A stretch of 64,000 nt of DNA from Enterococcus mundtii (GTDB taxonomy: Bacteria; Bacillota; Bacilli; Lactobacillales; Enterococcaceae), in the NCBI RefSeq assembly GCF_002947535.1, contig NZ_PUAP01000004.1, positions 38,144 to 102,143 on the forward strand, written 5' to 3'. Below, one piece after another: positions 47,502 to 55,783 of the stretch; the first letter of the stretch is position 1; every line of letters begins with the position of its first letter. Position numbers and translations under genes: made by a program. Under the pieces are notes generated by a model. That model was not told the DNA's origin and made no database searches. It saw only the letters and a list, made by a program, of their open reading frames with translations.

Positions 47502-48353
47502 ATGCAATATTTTTATTCTTTAGAGGACAAACGAAAACTACTTGATCATCCTTTATTCCAACCGATGATCGACTATTTGATCGGTCATGAATCACAAGAG
47601 GTGATTTTACGCCAATTAAAAAAAGAATTTCCCCAAAAGAAAATGGAACACTTTCTTGATCAAATGATCGATAGTGGGTTGATCATCCGAGAAAATCGCC
47701 GTTACCGCTGTGCGTTTCCGGTGTATGACCAAGGAGACTTTCAAGAAGAGATCAATCAACTGACCAAAGAATTGATCAATGAAGTAATGCAACAACCGGA
47801 AAGTCAAAGAAATCTCTTTTTAGCAGAAGATATCTGGGATTTCTGTCATGAAACTGGGGCAGCTTATTTTTATGCCACGTCTTTTTCAGTCCCAACGATC
47901 AACCGATTGGAAGCAGGAAATGAAAATTATCGTTTTATGACGCTCACCCAAGGAGAAGATAGGATTTCTTTGCCGACGTATTTTCATCTTCAAAAGCAGC
48001 AAACACCTCTATCTGAGCAATTTCAAGCTCTAGGCCAGTTGATTGGCGATGTGAACGAAACCTATTTTTTTGACCAAATAGAAGTGATTCTCGAACGGAT
48101 TTGTGAAAACAAATACAAAAAACGACGTGAGTCGATTTTCTTAGATGCTTTAATATTAGCGGGGGTTGTTGCTCAAGAAGATCAATATCGATTGCTCCTA
48201 CCTATAATGGAAGATAGGAAAGACTCATTGTTACAAAAATATGAACCTCCGACTGAAACGCCTGTTGAAGCTGCCTTTATCAAAGAGCAGGCATTGATAG
48301 CAGTGATGGGGCAATTAGACTTGACCTCTTATTCCTATATCAAAAAAATGTGA
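47502..48353 (+). CDS. DUF1803 domain protein
   Basis: A 283-residue soluble protein beginning MQYFYSLEDKRKLLDHPLFQ, with a winged-helix-like N-terminal part (VILRQLKKEFPQKKMEHFLD). From memory this type of gene follows ppaC in streptococci and enterococci and is named DUF1803. Its role is unknown. It has no signal peptide or membrane helix. AGCAGG lies before the ATG. Confidence 0.78.
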   Translation: MQYFYSLEDKRKLLDHPLFQPMIDYLIGHESQEVILRQLKKEFPQKKMEHFLDQMIDSGLIIRENRRYRCAFPVYDQGDFQEEINQLTKELINEVMQQPESQRNLFLAEDIWDFCHETGAAYFYATSFSVPTINRLEAGNENYRFMTLTQGEDRISLPTYFHLQKQQTPLSEQFQALGQLIGDVNETYFFDQIEVILERICENKYKKRRESIFLDALILAGVVAQEDQYRLLLPIMEDRKDSLLQKYEPPTETPVEAAFIKEQALIAVMGQLDLTSYSYIKKM

Positions 48354-48397
48354 CCTCCATCTGAATAAATGGTGGGAGCGAAAGTAGACTCTAAAAA

Positions 48398-48456
48398 AAA
48401 TAAGGCACCATCCACAAAAAAATCAAAGAACGATTTTCGTGGATGGCGCCTTATTT
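48398..48456. terminator. Bidirectional terminator
   Basis: The 18-base arms AAATAAGGCACCATCCAC and GTGGATGGCGCCTTATTT have one mismatch. It lies between convergent genes. Confidence 0.9.
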
Positions 48457-48494
48457 CTTGAGACTAGACACTGCTGGCTCGACCTCGTTTGGGA

Positions 48495-49106
48495 TTATGC
48501 TGTTTTGCGAAAATGCCACATCATATAAGCTAAATTACCAATAAACAAGATATCTAGAATATTACTAGTGATTTGGATATTAGCAGAATTGATCGATGGC
48601 GCAAAGGCTAGGATGAATAGGGAAACGATACTATAGCAAAAACAGAAAAAAGTACTAGTTTGAATAATCATCGGCATTCTTAATTGCTTAGTGATCAATG
48701 AAAAAATAAAGAAAGTAAATATCGTTAAAATCACAACTAAACCGTTGATAATGAAGAAAAAAAGCGAATCTTGATTAAACGTATAGAGCATAGCTGTTAA
48801 AAGATTCAGTGATTTCAGTATCACGAAAATGACGTTTACTTCATTAAATGTATTCATCGTTTTTTTAGCAAAATAGGCGGCGAAACATAACGAGAAAATC
48901 AAACCGCACAAGGTAGAAAGAATCAAGAATATTGGATTGTCAGAGGATTGGTTTAGCTCGGAGTGGTCAAGCAATAACCAGCCAAATGAGTTGCAAGGTA
49001 TGCTTGAGGTCTTGAAATAAGCATAAAAGAAAAAAAGCAAAGCATTCAAAACGGCAAAAACAGATCCCCATTGTAGATAGGTCGTTGTTTTTTGTTGTAT
49101 TTCCAT
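48495..49106 (-). CDS. Multi-spanning membrane protein of unknown function
   Basis: A 203-residue protein with about six hydrophobic helices and short loops, starting MEIQQKTTTYLQWGSVF. There are no catalytic motifs and no family was recognised. Start 49106 is chosen since GGGAG lies 6 bases before it on the minus strand; two in-frame ATGs further upstream lack this. It may be co-directional with the UPF0316 gene, but a terminator separates them. Confidence 0.72.
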   Translation of the reverse strand: MEIQQKTTTYLQWGSVFAVLNALLFFFYAYFKTSSIPCNSFGWLLLDHSELNQSSDNPIFLILSTLCGLIFSLCFAAYFAKKTMNTFNEVNVIFVILKSLNLLTAMLYTFNQDSLFFFIINGLVVILTIFTFFIFSLITKQLRMPMIIQTSTFFCFCYSIVSLFILAFAPSINSANIQITSNILDILFIGNLAYMMWHFRKTA

Positions 49107-49190
49107 AAGTACTCCCATAAATTTAATGATATACAATATAATAACAAAATGATGAGGAATTGTCGATGATTTTTAATAAAACAAATAAAA

Positions 49191-49231
49191 AGACGAGGAC
49201 CTGATGAAATAAATCCATCGGATCATCGTCT
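49191..49231 (-). terminator. Intrinsic terminator of the UPF0316 gene
   Basis: On the minus strand, AGACGATGATCC pairs with the arm ending CTCGTCT and is followed by TTTTATTT. Confidence 0.8.
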
Positions 49232-49244
49232 ATTTCGTGTTCAT

Positions 49245-49793
49245 TCATTTCGCATTGTTTCGACGTTTGCGGACTTTCTTTGTCCAGAATCCGCCCGAAA
49301 TATATTTTGGTTCATAAGAGATGATAAAAGCGCGCTCTTCGACTTCTTTGATCAAACGATAAAGCTCACGTTCATTTTTTCGTGGAGAAAGAATTTCTAA
49401 GACTAAGCGTTCGCCTTCTAGACCATTAGCTGAAGTTTGGGTCACACCAAACCCATTTTCCCTAAGAATGATCGGCAAGTTCTTATCCTCCGAAGTATTT
49501 GCTGGTAGGATCGTCGTCACCATGATATAACCCAGTGCTAATTTATCCTCGATAGCAATCCCAACACTGATACCCACGGCATAGCCTAACGCGTAAACGA
49601 ATAAATTCAATGGATTATCTAAACGATCTAAAACTAGCGATAAGCCAACGATATAAATAATGATCTCAACCATACTAACTAATGGGGCGATGTAGCGATA
49701 GCCTTTCATAGTCAACATAAAGCGTAAAGTATTTAATGTAATGTAAGCGAAATTGATGAAAAAGATCATCGCTAACATTTTTGGATCGAACAT
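49245..49793 (-). CDS. UPF0316/DUF2179 membrane protein
   Basis: A 182-residue protein: three N-terminal helices (residues 7-95, with TLRFMLTMKGYR and YALGYAVGISVGIAIEDKLALG) and a C-terminal cytoplasmic DUF2179-like domain (ILRENGFGVTQTSANGLEGE, RLVLEILSPRKNERELYRLI). The family (B. subtilis YebE type) has no agreed function. AAAGGAG precedes the start on the minus strand. Confidence 0.9.
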   Translation of the reverse strand: MFDPKMLAMIFFINFAYITLNTLRFMLTMKGYRYIAPLVSMVEIIIYIVGLSLVLDRLDNPLNLFVYALGYAVGISVGIAIEDKLALGYIMVTTILPANTSEDKNLPIILRENGFGVTQTSANGLEGERLVLEILSPRKNERELYRLIKEVEERAFIISYEPKYISGGFWTKKVRKRRNNAK

Positions 49794-49930
49794 ATAAAGA
49801 ACTCCTTTCAGTAGCGTCTATGTTCATCATATCAGAAATAAGGCAATTGAAGAAAAGATTAAACGTTTATTACTTTAAAAAAATGATAAAATGATTATAA
49901 TAGAATTATAAAGAGAGTCAGGTGAGCGCG

Positions 49931-50317
49931 ATGAAGCGAATGAACAGGGTCATTGGAGTCAGTCATATATGTAGTATTTTTCTGAGTATGTATTTAGGGA
50001 CCCATGCGATCCAACAACCCATTGAAGCGAATTCCTTGTTATTCCCAATCTCACTAACTGATGGGGTAATATTAAGTATTTTTCTTTTTTTAATGGTGTT
50101 TATTGGTAATATTTTTGGTAGTGTGGCTAGCTTCTTTAAAATGTCGATATACCCAGCCTTGTCTATAGGATTAGGGATCATAGGGATATTCGCCATGCTA
50201 TTCTTTGTTAAAAGGATGGATTTTTATACCATTACATTTGGGCTATTATGCCTTGTACAAATCATGTTAAGTTTATGGTTGTCCTTACGTTCAGCCAATC
50301 TAATGAAAATCAGGTGA
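49931..50317 (+). CDS. Small membrane protein, 128 residues
   Basis: A hydrophobic protein with four predicted helices and a basic start (MKRMNRV). I do not recognise the family. GGTGAG lies just before ATG 49931. The stop TGA forms part of the ribosome site of the hydrolase gene that follows, so the pair is probably co-translated. A TATAAT box near 49896 is a likely -10. Confidence 0.65.
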   Translation: MKRMNRVIGVSHICSIFLSMYLGTHAIQQPIEANSLLFPISLTDGVILSIFLFLMVFIGNIFGSVASFFKMSIYPALSIGLGIIGIFAMLFFVKRMDFYTITFGLLCLVQIMLSLWLSLRSANLMKIR

Positions 50318-50325
50318 ATCAATCA

Positions 50326-51087
50326 GTGAATCCAATTATCTTGAAACGAACAATCAAAAACATACCCGTATTAGAAGTTGTCCAAAAAGAGTTGAAGACA
50401 GAGAAAATTCCAGTAGTGATCTACTATCACGGCTGGCAGACAAGCAAGGAGCTTGTATTGACACAAGGAAGAAAAATGGCGAAAAAAGGGATGCGAGTCT
50501 TGCTTCCAGATGCGATGAATCATGGTGAGCGTAAACAACCGGTCTCAAAAATTCCTTCCTTTACTTTTTGGAGCAGTATCTACGGTAATCTATTCGAATT
50601 CGATACATTGATCGAACATTTAAAAAAACGTGAACTTCTATCAGATAAGTTGGCTGTGGGTGGTGTGTCAATGGGCGGGATGACGACCTGTGCTTTGTTG
50701 GCAAAGCACCCTGAGATCACTGGTGGAATCTGCTTGATGGGGTCACCGGCACCACTTGAATATGGCAAAGAAATCTCACGCAGAGCGCAAGAATTTCAAT
50801 ATAAGTTGCCAGATGATTATTTCGACTTGATTTCATGGGTCAACCATTACGATCTATCTTTACAACCAGAAAAACTAGCAGGCCGTCCCTTATTTTTCTG
50901 GCATGGAGAAAAAGATGAAAAGATTCCTTATCAACAAGTATCTAAATTTGTCGAAAAAAACAAAGACGAGTCTTATGGTAAGGGAATCGTCTTTCGTGCT
51001 TCTTCGGAAAAACGTCATATGGTAGAAGTCCCATTGATGGAAGAAGCAGCGGATTTTTTGAGTCAAATGATGGAAATGCCCCAATAG
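50326..51087 (+). CDS. Alpha/beta hydrolase (YitV-like)
   Basis: A 253-residue esterase-like protein. VVIYYHGWQTSKE holds the oxyanion-hole region, GVSMGGMTT the nucleophilic Ser, FFWHGEKDEKIPY the Asp region, and KRHMVEVP the catalytic His. It has no signal peptide, so it acts in the cytoplasm; the substrate is unknown. Start GTG 50326 has AGGTGA 8 bases upstream; GTG 50314 overlaps the previous gene's end and is the alternative. Confidence 0.88.
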   Translation: MNPIILKRTIKNIPVLEVVQKELKTEKIPVVIYYHGWQTSKELVLTQGRKMAKKGMRVLLPDAMNHGERKQPVSKIPSFTFWSSIYGNLFEFDTLIEHLKKRELLSDKLAVGGVSMGGMTTCALLAKHPEITGGICLMGSPAPLEYGKEISRRAQEFQYKLPDDYFDLISWVNHYDLSLQPEKLAGRPLFFWHGEKDEKIPYQQVSKFVEKNKDESYGKGIVFRASSEKRHMVEVPLMEEAADFLSQMMEMPQ

Positions 51088-51114
51088 GTAGCTGTAGATC
51101 TAAATAGGAAAACG

Positions 51115-51160
51115 TCTATCAAATGAGGAAATGATTTTCTCTTTTGATAGATTTTTTTTT
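51115..51160 (+). terminator. Intrinsic terminator of the hydrolase gene
   Basis: TCTATCAAA..GAG pairs with CTC.TTTGATAGA, then nine T. Confidence 0.88.
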
Positions 51161-51199
51161 AGAACAATTTGAGAGCTGCTCTTTTTTAGCACAAATCTT

Positions 51200-51208
51200 T
51201 GCTATAAT
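51200..51208 (+). promoter_or_regulatory. Extended -10 of the LacI-family gene
   Basis: TGCTATAAT lies 40 bases before the start; no clear -35, consistent with an extended -10 promoter. Confidence 0.65.
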
Positions 51209-51247
51209 GACTATAGTTATGTAATTAGGCATGGAAGGGGAGATTTT

Positions 51248-52216
51248 ATGCCAACATTGGCAGATGTAGCTAAACGAGCAAATGTCTCAAAAATGACGGT
51301 TTCTCGGGTGATCAATCATCCAGAACAAGTCACTGATGAACTAAAGGAACTAGTTTTTACAGCCATGGCTGAATTGGATTATCGTCCGAATATTGCAGCA
51401 AAAGCGTTAGTTTCGAACCGCTCACAAATCATCAAGTTGTTTATTCTTGAGGAGATCGATACCACGGAACCTTATTATATGAATTTACTCATGGGAATCG
51501 CCAAAAGAATCGGTAAAGAGCACTATTCCTTGCAATTAGTGACCAACGATGCCTTTGACGTTGGTTCCTGTGATGGTTATATCATCACAGGGGTGCGTGA
51601 AAGAGATTTTGATTGGATCAATCGCTTAGAAAAACCGGTCGTCTTGTTTGGTGAAAATCGTATGGGCTATGATTATGTTGATAGCGATAATCAATATGGA
51701 ACCGCCAAAGCGACGCAATATGCTTTAGAAGTTGGTTATCAAACGGTCGTTTATATCGGCATCGATGAAGCAGAACCTTTTGAACTATCTAGAGAAGCGG
51801 GCTATCTAAAAGTGATGAAAGAGGCTGGACTAACTCCGAAAATGTTACGTTTTGATAATCATTCCACCACACCAGAGAAATATATTACAGAACATTGGGA
51901 CGAATTCTCAGATAAAACGTGTTTTGTTTGCAGCTCTGACCGCTTGGCGCTTGGTATCGTTCGTGGCATCACACAAGTTGGCGGGCAGTTACCCGATCAA
52001 TTTGGTGTCATTGGTTTTGATGGCGTATTTCTTGATCAAATCAGTTCACCTAAACTGACTACCGTTAAACAAGACATCATTCGTATGGGGGAAGTTTGCG
52101 GAGAAATGTTACTTAAAAAAATCACCGAAAAAGGAGCAAGCCAAGGATACCGCCACTTTTTCCCAGAACTGATCATTCGTGAAACGACAAGAAAGTTAAA
52201 TAAGACTAACGCTTAG
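51248..52216 (+). CDS. LacI-family transcriptional regulator
   Basis: A 322-residue repressor. The HTH (LADVAKRANVSKMTVSRVIN) is at residues 3-22 and the hinge helix PNIAAKALVSNRSQ at about 50-62. A periplasmic-binding-type sugar domain follows, with IGFDGVFLDQISSPKLTTV near the end. The effector and targets are unknown; no sugar-uptake genes adjoin it. AAGGGGAG precedes the ATG. Confidence 0.92.
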   Translation: MPTLADVAKRANVSKMTVSRVINHPEQVTDELKELVFTAMAELDYRPNIAAKALVSNRSQIIKLFILEEIDTTEPYYMNLLMGIAKRIGKEHYSLQLVTNDAFDVGSCDGYIITGVRERDFDWINRLEKPVVLFGENRMGYDYVDSDNQYGTAKATQYALEVGYQTVVYIGIDEAEPFELSREAGYLKVMKEAGLTPKMLRFDNHSTTPEKYITEHWDEFSDKTCFVCSSDRLALGIVRGITQVGGQLPDQFGVIGFDGVFLDQISSPKLTTVKQDIIRMGEVCGEMLLKKITEKGASQGYRHFFPELIIRETTRKLNKTNA

Positions 52217-52219
52217 CTA

Positions 52220-52246
52220 TTGAAAATACACGATTTGTGCTATTAT
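52220..52246 (+). promoter_or_regulatory. Promoter of the 52279 gene
   Basis: TTGAAA and TATTAT are 15 bases apart with an extended TG, about 33 bases before the start. Confidence 0.55.
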
Positions 52247-52278
52247 AAGAGAAAGTCCACTTAAAAAGGATGGTTTAC

Positions 52279-52971
52279 ATGACAGAAATCAAACGAAAAC
52301 ATTTTCGCTTTCCTGCATACGATGATCACATTGGTGTCAAGTTAAAAAATGAAAATAGACGCGTGCTGTTTGACGGTCAAGATGACCTGATGACCGATAC
52401 AAGCGACAAACCATTATTTGAGCAAATCAATGAATTTCATTTTGAGGATTATTCAAAAAATGAAAAAAATCCTCATTCGACAGTCAATGTTCGGCATGCT
52501 TCGACACAAAAGGAAAATCTAGCGAAACATAAACAAAATTTGCCAGATTATAGACAAAGTAAAAAAACACAAACAAAACGAAACAGCCAGGCGAATTTCG
52601 GTTATACTCGTCATGCCAGCCCTTCAGAGCAAAGACCAACACAAGAGAAAACAAGCCAAGCGCGTAGTGTGTTCAATCGTTCTGGAAGAGAACGTTCTTA
52701 TTTTGTACCTAAGTACGTGCCAGCTTCGATCATTCCTGATCAGAAGAAGAATAAAATCTCTGAAGAAGAATTGCTTGCTTCAATCAAAAAAGAAAAAAAT
52801 GCGTATCTTTTATTTGAATCAGAAAACACACCCTATGATGGAAAACAAGGTGTAACAATGAACCAAGAGAAAAATTCAAGTAAGAAAACTCATGGGGTAT
52901 TGGATCGTTCGTTGGAAGGACTGATCAATGACCAAGGTAATTCCTTGAAAGGCAATGGTTATTTCCAATAA
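52279..52971 (+). CDS. Disordered basic protein of unknown function, 230 residues
   Basis: A hydrophilic protein with no signal or membrane segment, rich in Lys, Asn, Gln, Ser and Arg, probably largely unfolded. A short ordered-looking N-terminus (KRKHFRFPAYDDHIGVKL) is followed by low-complexity polar sequence and a helical segment SEEELLASIKKEKNAYLLFE near residue 160-180. No family was recognised. AAAAAGGA lies 8 bases before ATG 52279. It has its own promoter and a long terminator. Confidence 0.75.
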   Translation: MTEIKRKHFRFPAYDDHIGVKLKNENRRVLFDGQDDLMTDTSDKPLFEQINEFHFEDYSKNEKNPHSTVNVRHASTQKENLAKHKQNLPDYRQSKKTQTKRNSQANFGYTRHASPSEQRPTQEKTSQARSVFNRSGRERSYFVPKYVPASIIPDQKKNKISEEELLASIKKEKNAYLLFESENTPYDGKQGVTMNQEKNSSKKTHGVLDRSLEGLINDQGNSLKGNGYFQ

Positions 52972-52991
52972 GTAGTAATCAATTGTTAGAA

Positions 52992-53082
52992 AAAGTTGAT
53001 TCCTTCAAACATTCAGACAAATGAGAAGCAGGCTAGCCTTGTGAAAAAAATGTCTGAATGTTGGAACGGGACAGCTTTTTTT
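52992..53082 (+). terminator. Long terminator hairpin
   Basis: The core AACATTCAGACA / TGTCTGAATGTT is perfect, with an imperfect outer extension to about 28 bp, then seven T. Confidence 0.82.
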
Positions 53083-53123
53083 GTTGGCTGACTATATCAC
53101 TTCAATAGAAAAGAGTGGAAAAA

Positions 53124-54179
53124 ATGGCGAATGTACCTCTAACGATGAAAAGGTTTGGTTTTACTCGTGAAACACCTTATCCGCAATTGATTGAAGAAGA
53201 CACTGTGACACCTGAACCTGAAGAACACGACTTATTGATCGAAGTCGTTGCACTTTCGATCAACCCAGTCGATATAAAGAGAAGAGAAATCGTCAAAGAA
53301 GAAACATTCACTGTCTTGGGCTATGACAGCGTAGGATATGTTCGGAAAATGGGATCGGCTGTGACGGATTTCCATCTGAACGACCGTGTCTATTATGCAG
53401 GAACGACTCAACGTGGGGGAAGTCAACAAGAGTATCAATTAGTTGACGCACGGATCGTGGCGAAAGCGCCTGAGAATCTTAGTGACGAAGCAGCCGCCGC
53501 AATCCCATTGACTGCACTCACTGCGTATGAATTACTATTTGAAAAATTTCAATTAGTTCCCGAAGAAAAAGCGAATGAAGGGAAAGAACTATTGGTCATC
53601 AACGGAGGAGGTGGCGTCGGTTCGATCATGACACAGCTAGCGAAATGGGCGGGGATGACAGTGTATGCTACCGCTAGTCCACAAAACTTTGGCTGGCTTG
53701 AAAAAAATGGTGTAGATCTTTCATTAGACTATCACCATTCGCTTCATGATCAATTGAAACAGGTTGGGATCAATGGGATTGATTATGTTGCTGTATTGTA
53801 TGATATTGAACCATACCTCTCGGAAATCAAAAAAATCATTCAACCGCTGGGGCATATCGGAATGATCGTCAATACCAAAGAGAAAATCGACTTGAATGAG
53901 TTTAAAAATAATTCAATCAGTTTCCATTGGGAATATGTCTTCACAAAAACAGATCATGACAAAGAGATCGAGACACAAGGCGCGATCTTAAAGACGTTGA
54001 CACAGTTATTTGAAGAAAATAAACTTCATAGTCACGTAACAACCGTGTACTCAGATGGTATCAACCAAACTTCACTTGAACATGCAATGAAGGCAGTTAG
54101 TGAAGGCAAACAACAAGGGAAAATGGTTCTATCAGGTGGCTTCAAAACCAGTAGACCACTAGATTGCCAAGACGATTAG
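53124..54179 (+). CDS. Zinc-type alcohol dehydrogenase/quinone oxidoreductase family protein
   Basis: A 351-residue medium-chain reductase. The N-terminal GroES-like domain (LLIEVVALSINPVDIKRRE, VLGYDSVGYV) is followed by the NADP-binding fold (LLVINGGGGVGSIMTQLAKW). The structural and catalytic zinc Cys residues are absent, as in the quinone oxidoreductase branch. It probably reduces an activated carbonyl using NADPH; the substrate is unknown. Start 53124 is preferred to GTG 53115. Confidence 0.9.
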   Translation: MANVPLTMKRFGFTRETPYPQLIEEDTVTPEPEEHDLLIEVVALSINPVDIKRREIVKEETFTVLGYDSVGYVRKMGSAVTDFHLNDRVYYAGTTQRGGSQQEYQLVDARIVAKAPENLSDEAAAAIPLTALTAYELLFEKFQLVPEEKANEGKELLVINGGGGVGSIMTQLAKWAGMTVYATASPQNFGWLEKNGVDLSLDYHHSLHDQLKQVGINGIDYVAVLYDIEPYLSEIKKIIQPLGHIGMIVNTKEKIDLNEFKNNSISFHWEYVFTKTDHDKEIETQGAILKTLTQLFEENKLHSHVTTVYSDGINQTSLEHAMKAVSEGKQQGKMVLSGGFKTSRPLDCQDD

Positions 54180-54191
54180 CAAGAAAGACTA

Positions 54192-54251
54192 CAAAAAAGC
54201 AGCTACTCTCTCAAAATAGGATAACTATTTGAAAAAGTAGCTGCTTTTTTG
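54192..54251. terminator. Bidirectional terminator
   Basis: CAAAAAAGCAGCTACT and its exact mirror AGTAGCTGCTTTTTTG lie between convergent genes, giving a T-run on both strands. Confidence 0.93.
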
Positions 54252-54260
54252 TGGAACGAT

Positions 54261-54926
54261 TTAATCTAAATAAGGCTCTTCCAATGGTTCTAATTGATTC
54301 ACTGCTGGGGTAGTATGTGTGATTTTTTTGAATGGATTAGCGAAGCGGAAGTACTTCACTTTATTCAATGTGTAAGATAAAATGGAGCAACTCAAAAGAG
54401 TATACGCAAAATGCGTGAAATCCAGATACAACAAAGACACAACTAAAATCCCGAACGTGATAACAAATAGGCTTTTACCAATATTCACATGATAATATTT
54501 TTCAATTGCTTGATAAACAATATCTGTTCCACCTGTACTACCCCCAAAACGAAAGACCAAGCCACAACCGATCCCCGAAAGAATACCAGTCATGAGGCTA
54601 TTCATCAAAAGGTTTCCAACAGCGAAGTGAACATTTAGATTTTCCCATACATGCAAGAAGAAGACCAGAGAAAAAGTTCCGACGATCGTTCGAATAAATG
54701 CATGTTTTCCAAAAATAAACAAGGAAACCAGCAATAAAGGTAAATTTATGATCAGTGAGGTGATGGAAGGCGCAAAGCCAAATAAATGATTAAGTAAAAG
54801 AGCAATTCCTGTGACACCACCGTCAGCTAATTTTGAAGGGAGATTGATTCCGGTTACCGCTAATCCGTAAAGAGCAGCTCCCAAAATAATTCCACATAAG
54901 TCTAATAAAAATTTGATTTGTTTCAT
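54261..54926 (-). CDS. YitT-family membrane protein, short form
   Basis: A 221-residue YitT protein with five to six helices and the GIGCGLVFRFGGSTGGTDIV signature near 120-140. Unlike the 293-residue paralogue at 7944-8825 it lacks the DUF2179 domain and ends in a short polar tail. The ending is clean, with a terminator directly after it, so it looks like a natural short form. AGAGGTTAG precedes the start on the minus strand. Function unknown. Confidence 0.88.
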   Translation of the reverse strand: MKQIKFLLDLCGIILGAALYGLAVTGINLPSKLADGGVTGIALLLNHLFGFAPSITSLIINLPLLLVSLFIFGKHAFIRTIVGTFSLVFFLHVWENLNVHFAVGNLLMNSLMTGILSGIGCGLVFRFGGSTGGTDIVYQAIEKYYHVNIGKSLFVITFGILVVSLLYLDFTHFAYTLLSCSILSYTLNKVKYFRFANPFKKITHTTPAVNQLEPLEEPYLD

Positions 54927-55264
54927 CTCTAACCTCTTTTCTTTTTGAAAATTTTCAGCAATCTTTATATTACACTGAACGACTCTATTAATTCAATAGG
55001 AAAATGGAAAAAAATATACATAATAAAGTGTATTTAATTTTGTTCAATAATTTCTAGAAAAAACATTCATTTGAATAATGCAAAAAGTTCTCTAGGAAAA
55101 TAGGTCGGGCATCATTTTAGCGGATAAAAATTAGTGAATAGTAGAGATTGATGGACAGAAAAAATACATTTTCCGTTAAAGAACACATCTTATTTTATTA
55201 AATTTAACGATTATGATGTTAAAACAACCGATTTTTACTTTTTTGGTCACAGACACACAACTTA
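54927..55264. other. AT-rich intergenic region
   Basis: No credible gene. On the minus strand, TAATAT near 54965 may be the -10 of the YitT gene. The rest is A/T-rich leader or spacer before the candidate small RNA. Confidence 0.5.
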
Positions 55265-55279
55265 AAGTATAATAATTAT

Positions 55280-55345
55280 TGAACAAGCCAGTAAACAAGT
55301 ATCTCCCCCACGAGATTTTAAAAGTTACTGGCTGTTTTTTTTTGC
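55280..55345 (+). ncRNA. Candidate short regulatory RNA with C-rich loop
   Basis: TATAAT at 55268-55273 is followed, about 7 bases later, by a self-contained hairpin AGCCAGTAAAC / GTTACTGGCT (55286-55333, one mismatch or bulge) and nine T. A transcript from that box would be about 62 bases. Inside the large loop a second small stem ATCTC/GAGAT displays a CCCCAC loop that could pair with Shine-Dalgarno sequences. The -35 is weak (TTGGTC, 19 bases away). No gene start lies between the -10 and the terminator, so this is not an ordinary gene end. The upstream gene is on the opposite strand. Confidence 0.5.
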
Positions 55346-55364
55346 CCAAAAATCAAACTTCTAC

Positions 55365-55393
55365 TTTACAACGGGAACGATTGTTCGTATAAT
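55365..55393 (+). promoter_or_regulatory. Promoter of the 55441 gene
   Basis: TTTACA and TATAAT are exactly 17 bases apart; both LexA-like boxes overlap or adjoin it. Confidence 0.88.
55374..55387. promoter_or_regulatory. LexA (SOS) operator 1
   Basis: GGAACGATTGTTCG lies between the -35 and -10 and matches the Gram-positive LexA/DinR box CGAAC-N4-GTTCG at nine of ten arm bases. Confidence 0.8.
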
Positions 55394-55400
55394 AGAATAG

Positions 55401-55414
55401 CGAACGGTTGTTCG
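55401..55414. promoter_or_regulatory. LexA (SOS) operator 2
   Basis: CGAACGGTTGTTCG is a full match to both arms of the box and lies at the expected transcription start. Confidence 0.85.
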
Positions 55415-55440
55415 GTATAAAATGATAGAGGTGATCAGAG

Positions 55441-55656
55441 ATGCAATCAATGAGACGTTTTGGTGCAATGTTGTCGATTTTATTTTTTGGAATTATTATA
55501 GGTAATTATGGGTTACAAACAGCATTATTGATTTTTTTACCTTCGTTTGTATTGTGGTTTGTGATGTGGGATGAAAAAAAGTATCGACAAAATGAACGAA
55601 AACGCAGGTATGAAGAAACCTTCTATCAGCATAGAGCTACGTATCATTCAAAATAA
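55441..55656 (+). CDS. Small membrane protein under probable LexA control, 71 residues
   Basis: A 71-residue protein: MQSMRRFGAMLSILFFGIII begins one or two tightly spaced helices (to about residue 42), followed by a highly charged basic tail (WDEKKYRQNERKRRYEE). The N-terminal arginines suggest the tail is cytoplasmic if there are two helices. GAGGTGATC precedes the ATG. The promoter carries two LexA boxes, so expression should rise after DNA damage. Small SOS-induced membrane proteins in other bacteria block division (such as YneA, SidA) or depolarise the membrane (TisB); this one has no LysM and no recognised family. It has its own terminator. Confidence 0.82.
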   Translation: MQSMRRFGAMLSILFFGIIIGNYGLQTALLIFLPSFVLWFVMWDEKKYRQNERKRRYEETFYQHRATYHSK

Positions 55657-55673
55657 CTAAATACAAAAACAAC

Positions 55674-55717
55674 ACTTGCAATCACTTCTCACTAATTAGT
55701 CGATTGCAAGTTTTTTT
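55674..55717 (+). terminator. Intrinsic terminator of the LexA-controlled gene
   Basis: The perfect 10-bp stem ACTTGCAATC / GATTGCAAGT is followed by T7. Confidence 0.9.
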
Positions 55718-55783
55718 AAACAACTTAGTTGGGGATTTACTTCGCTATGTTTATACTTAAGGGAGAACAGAAAGGAAGGTCAT

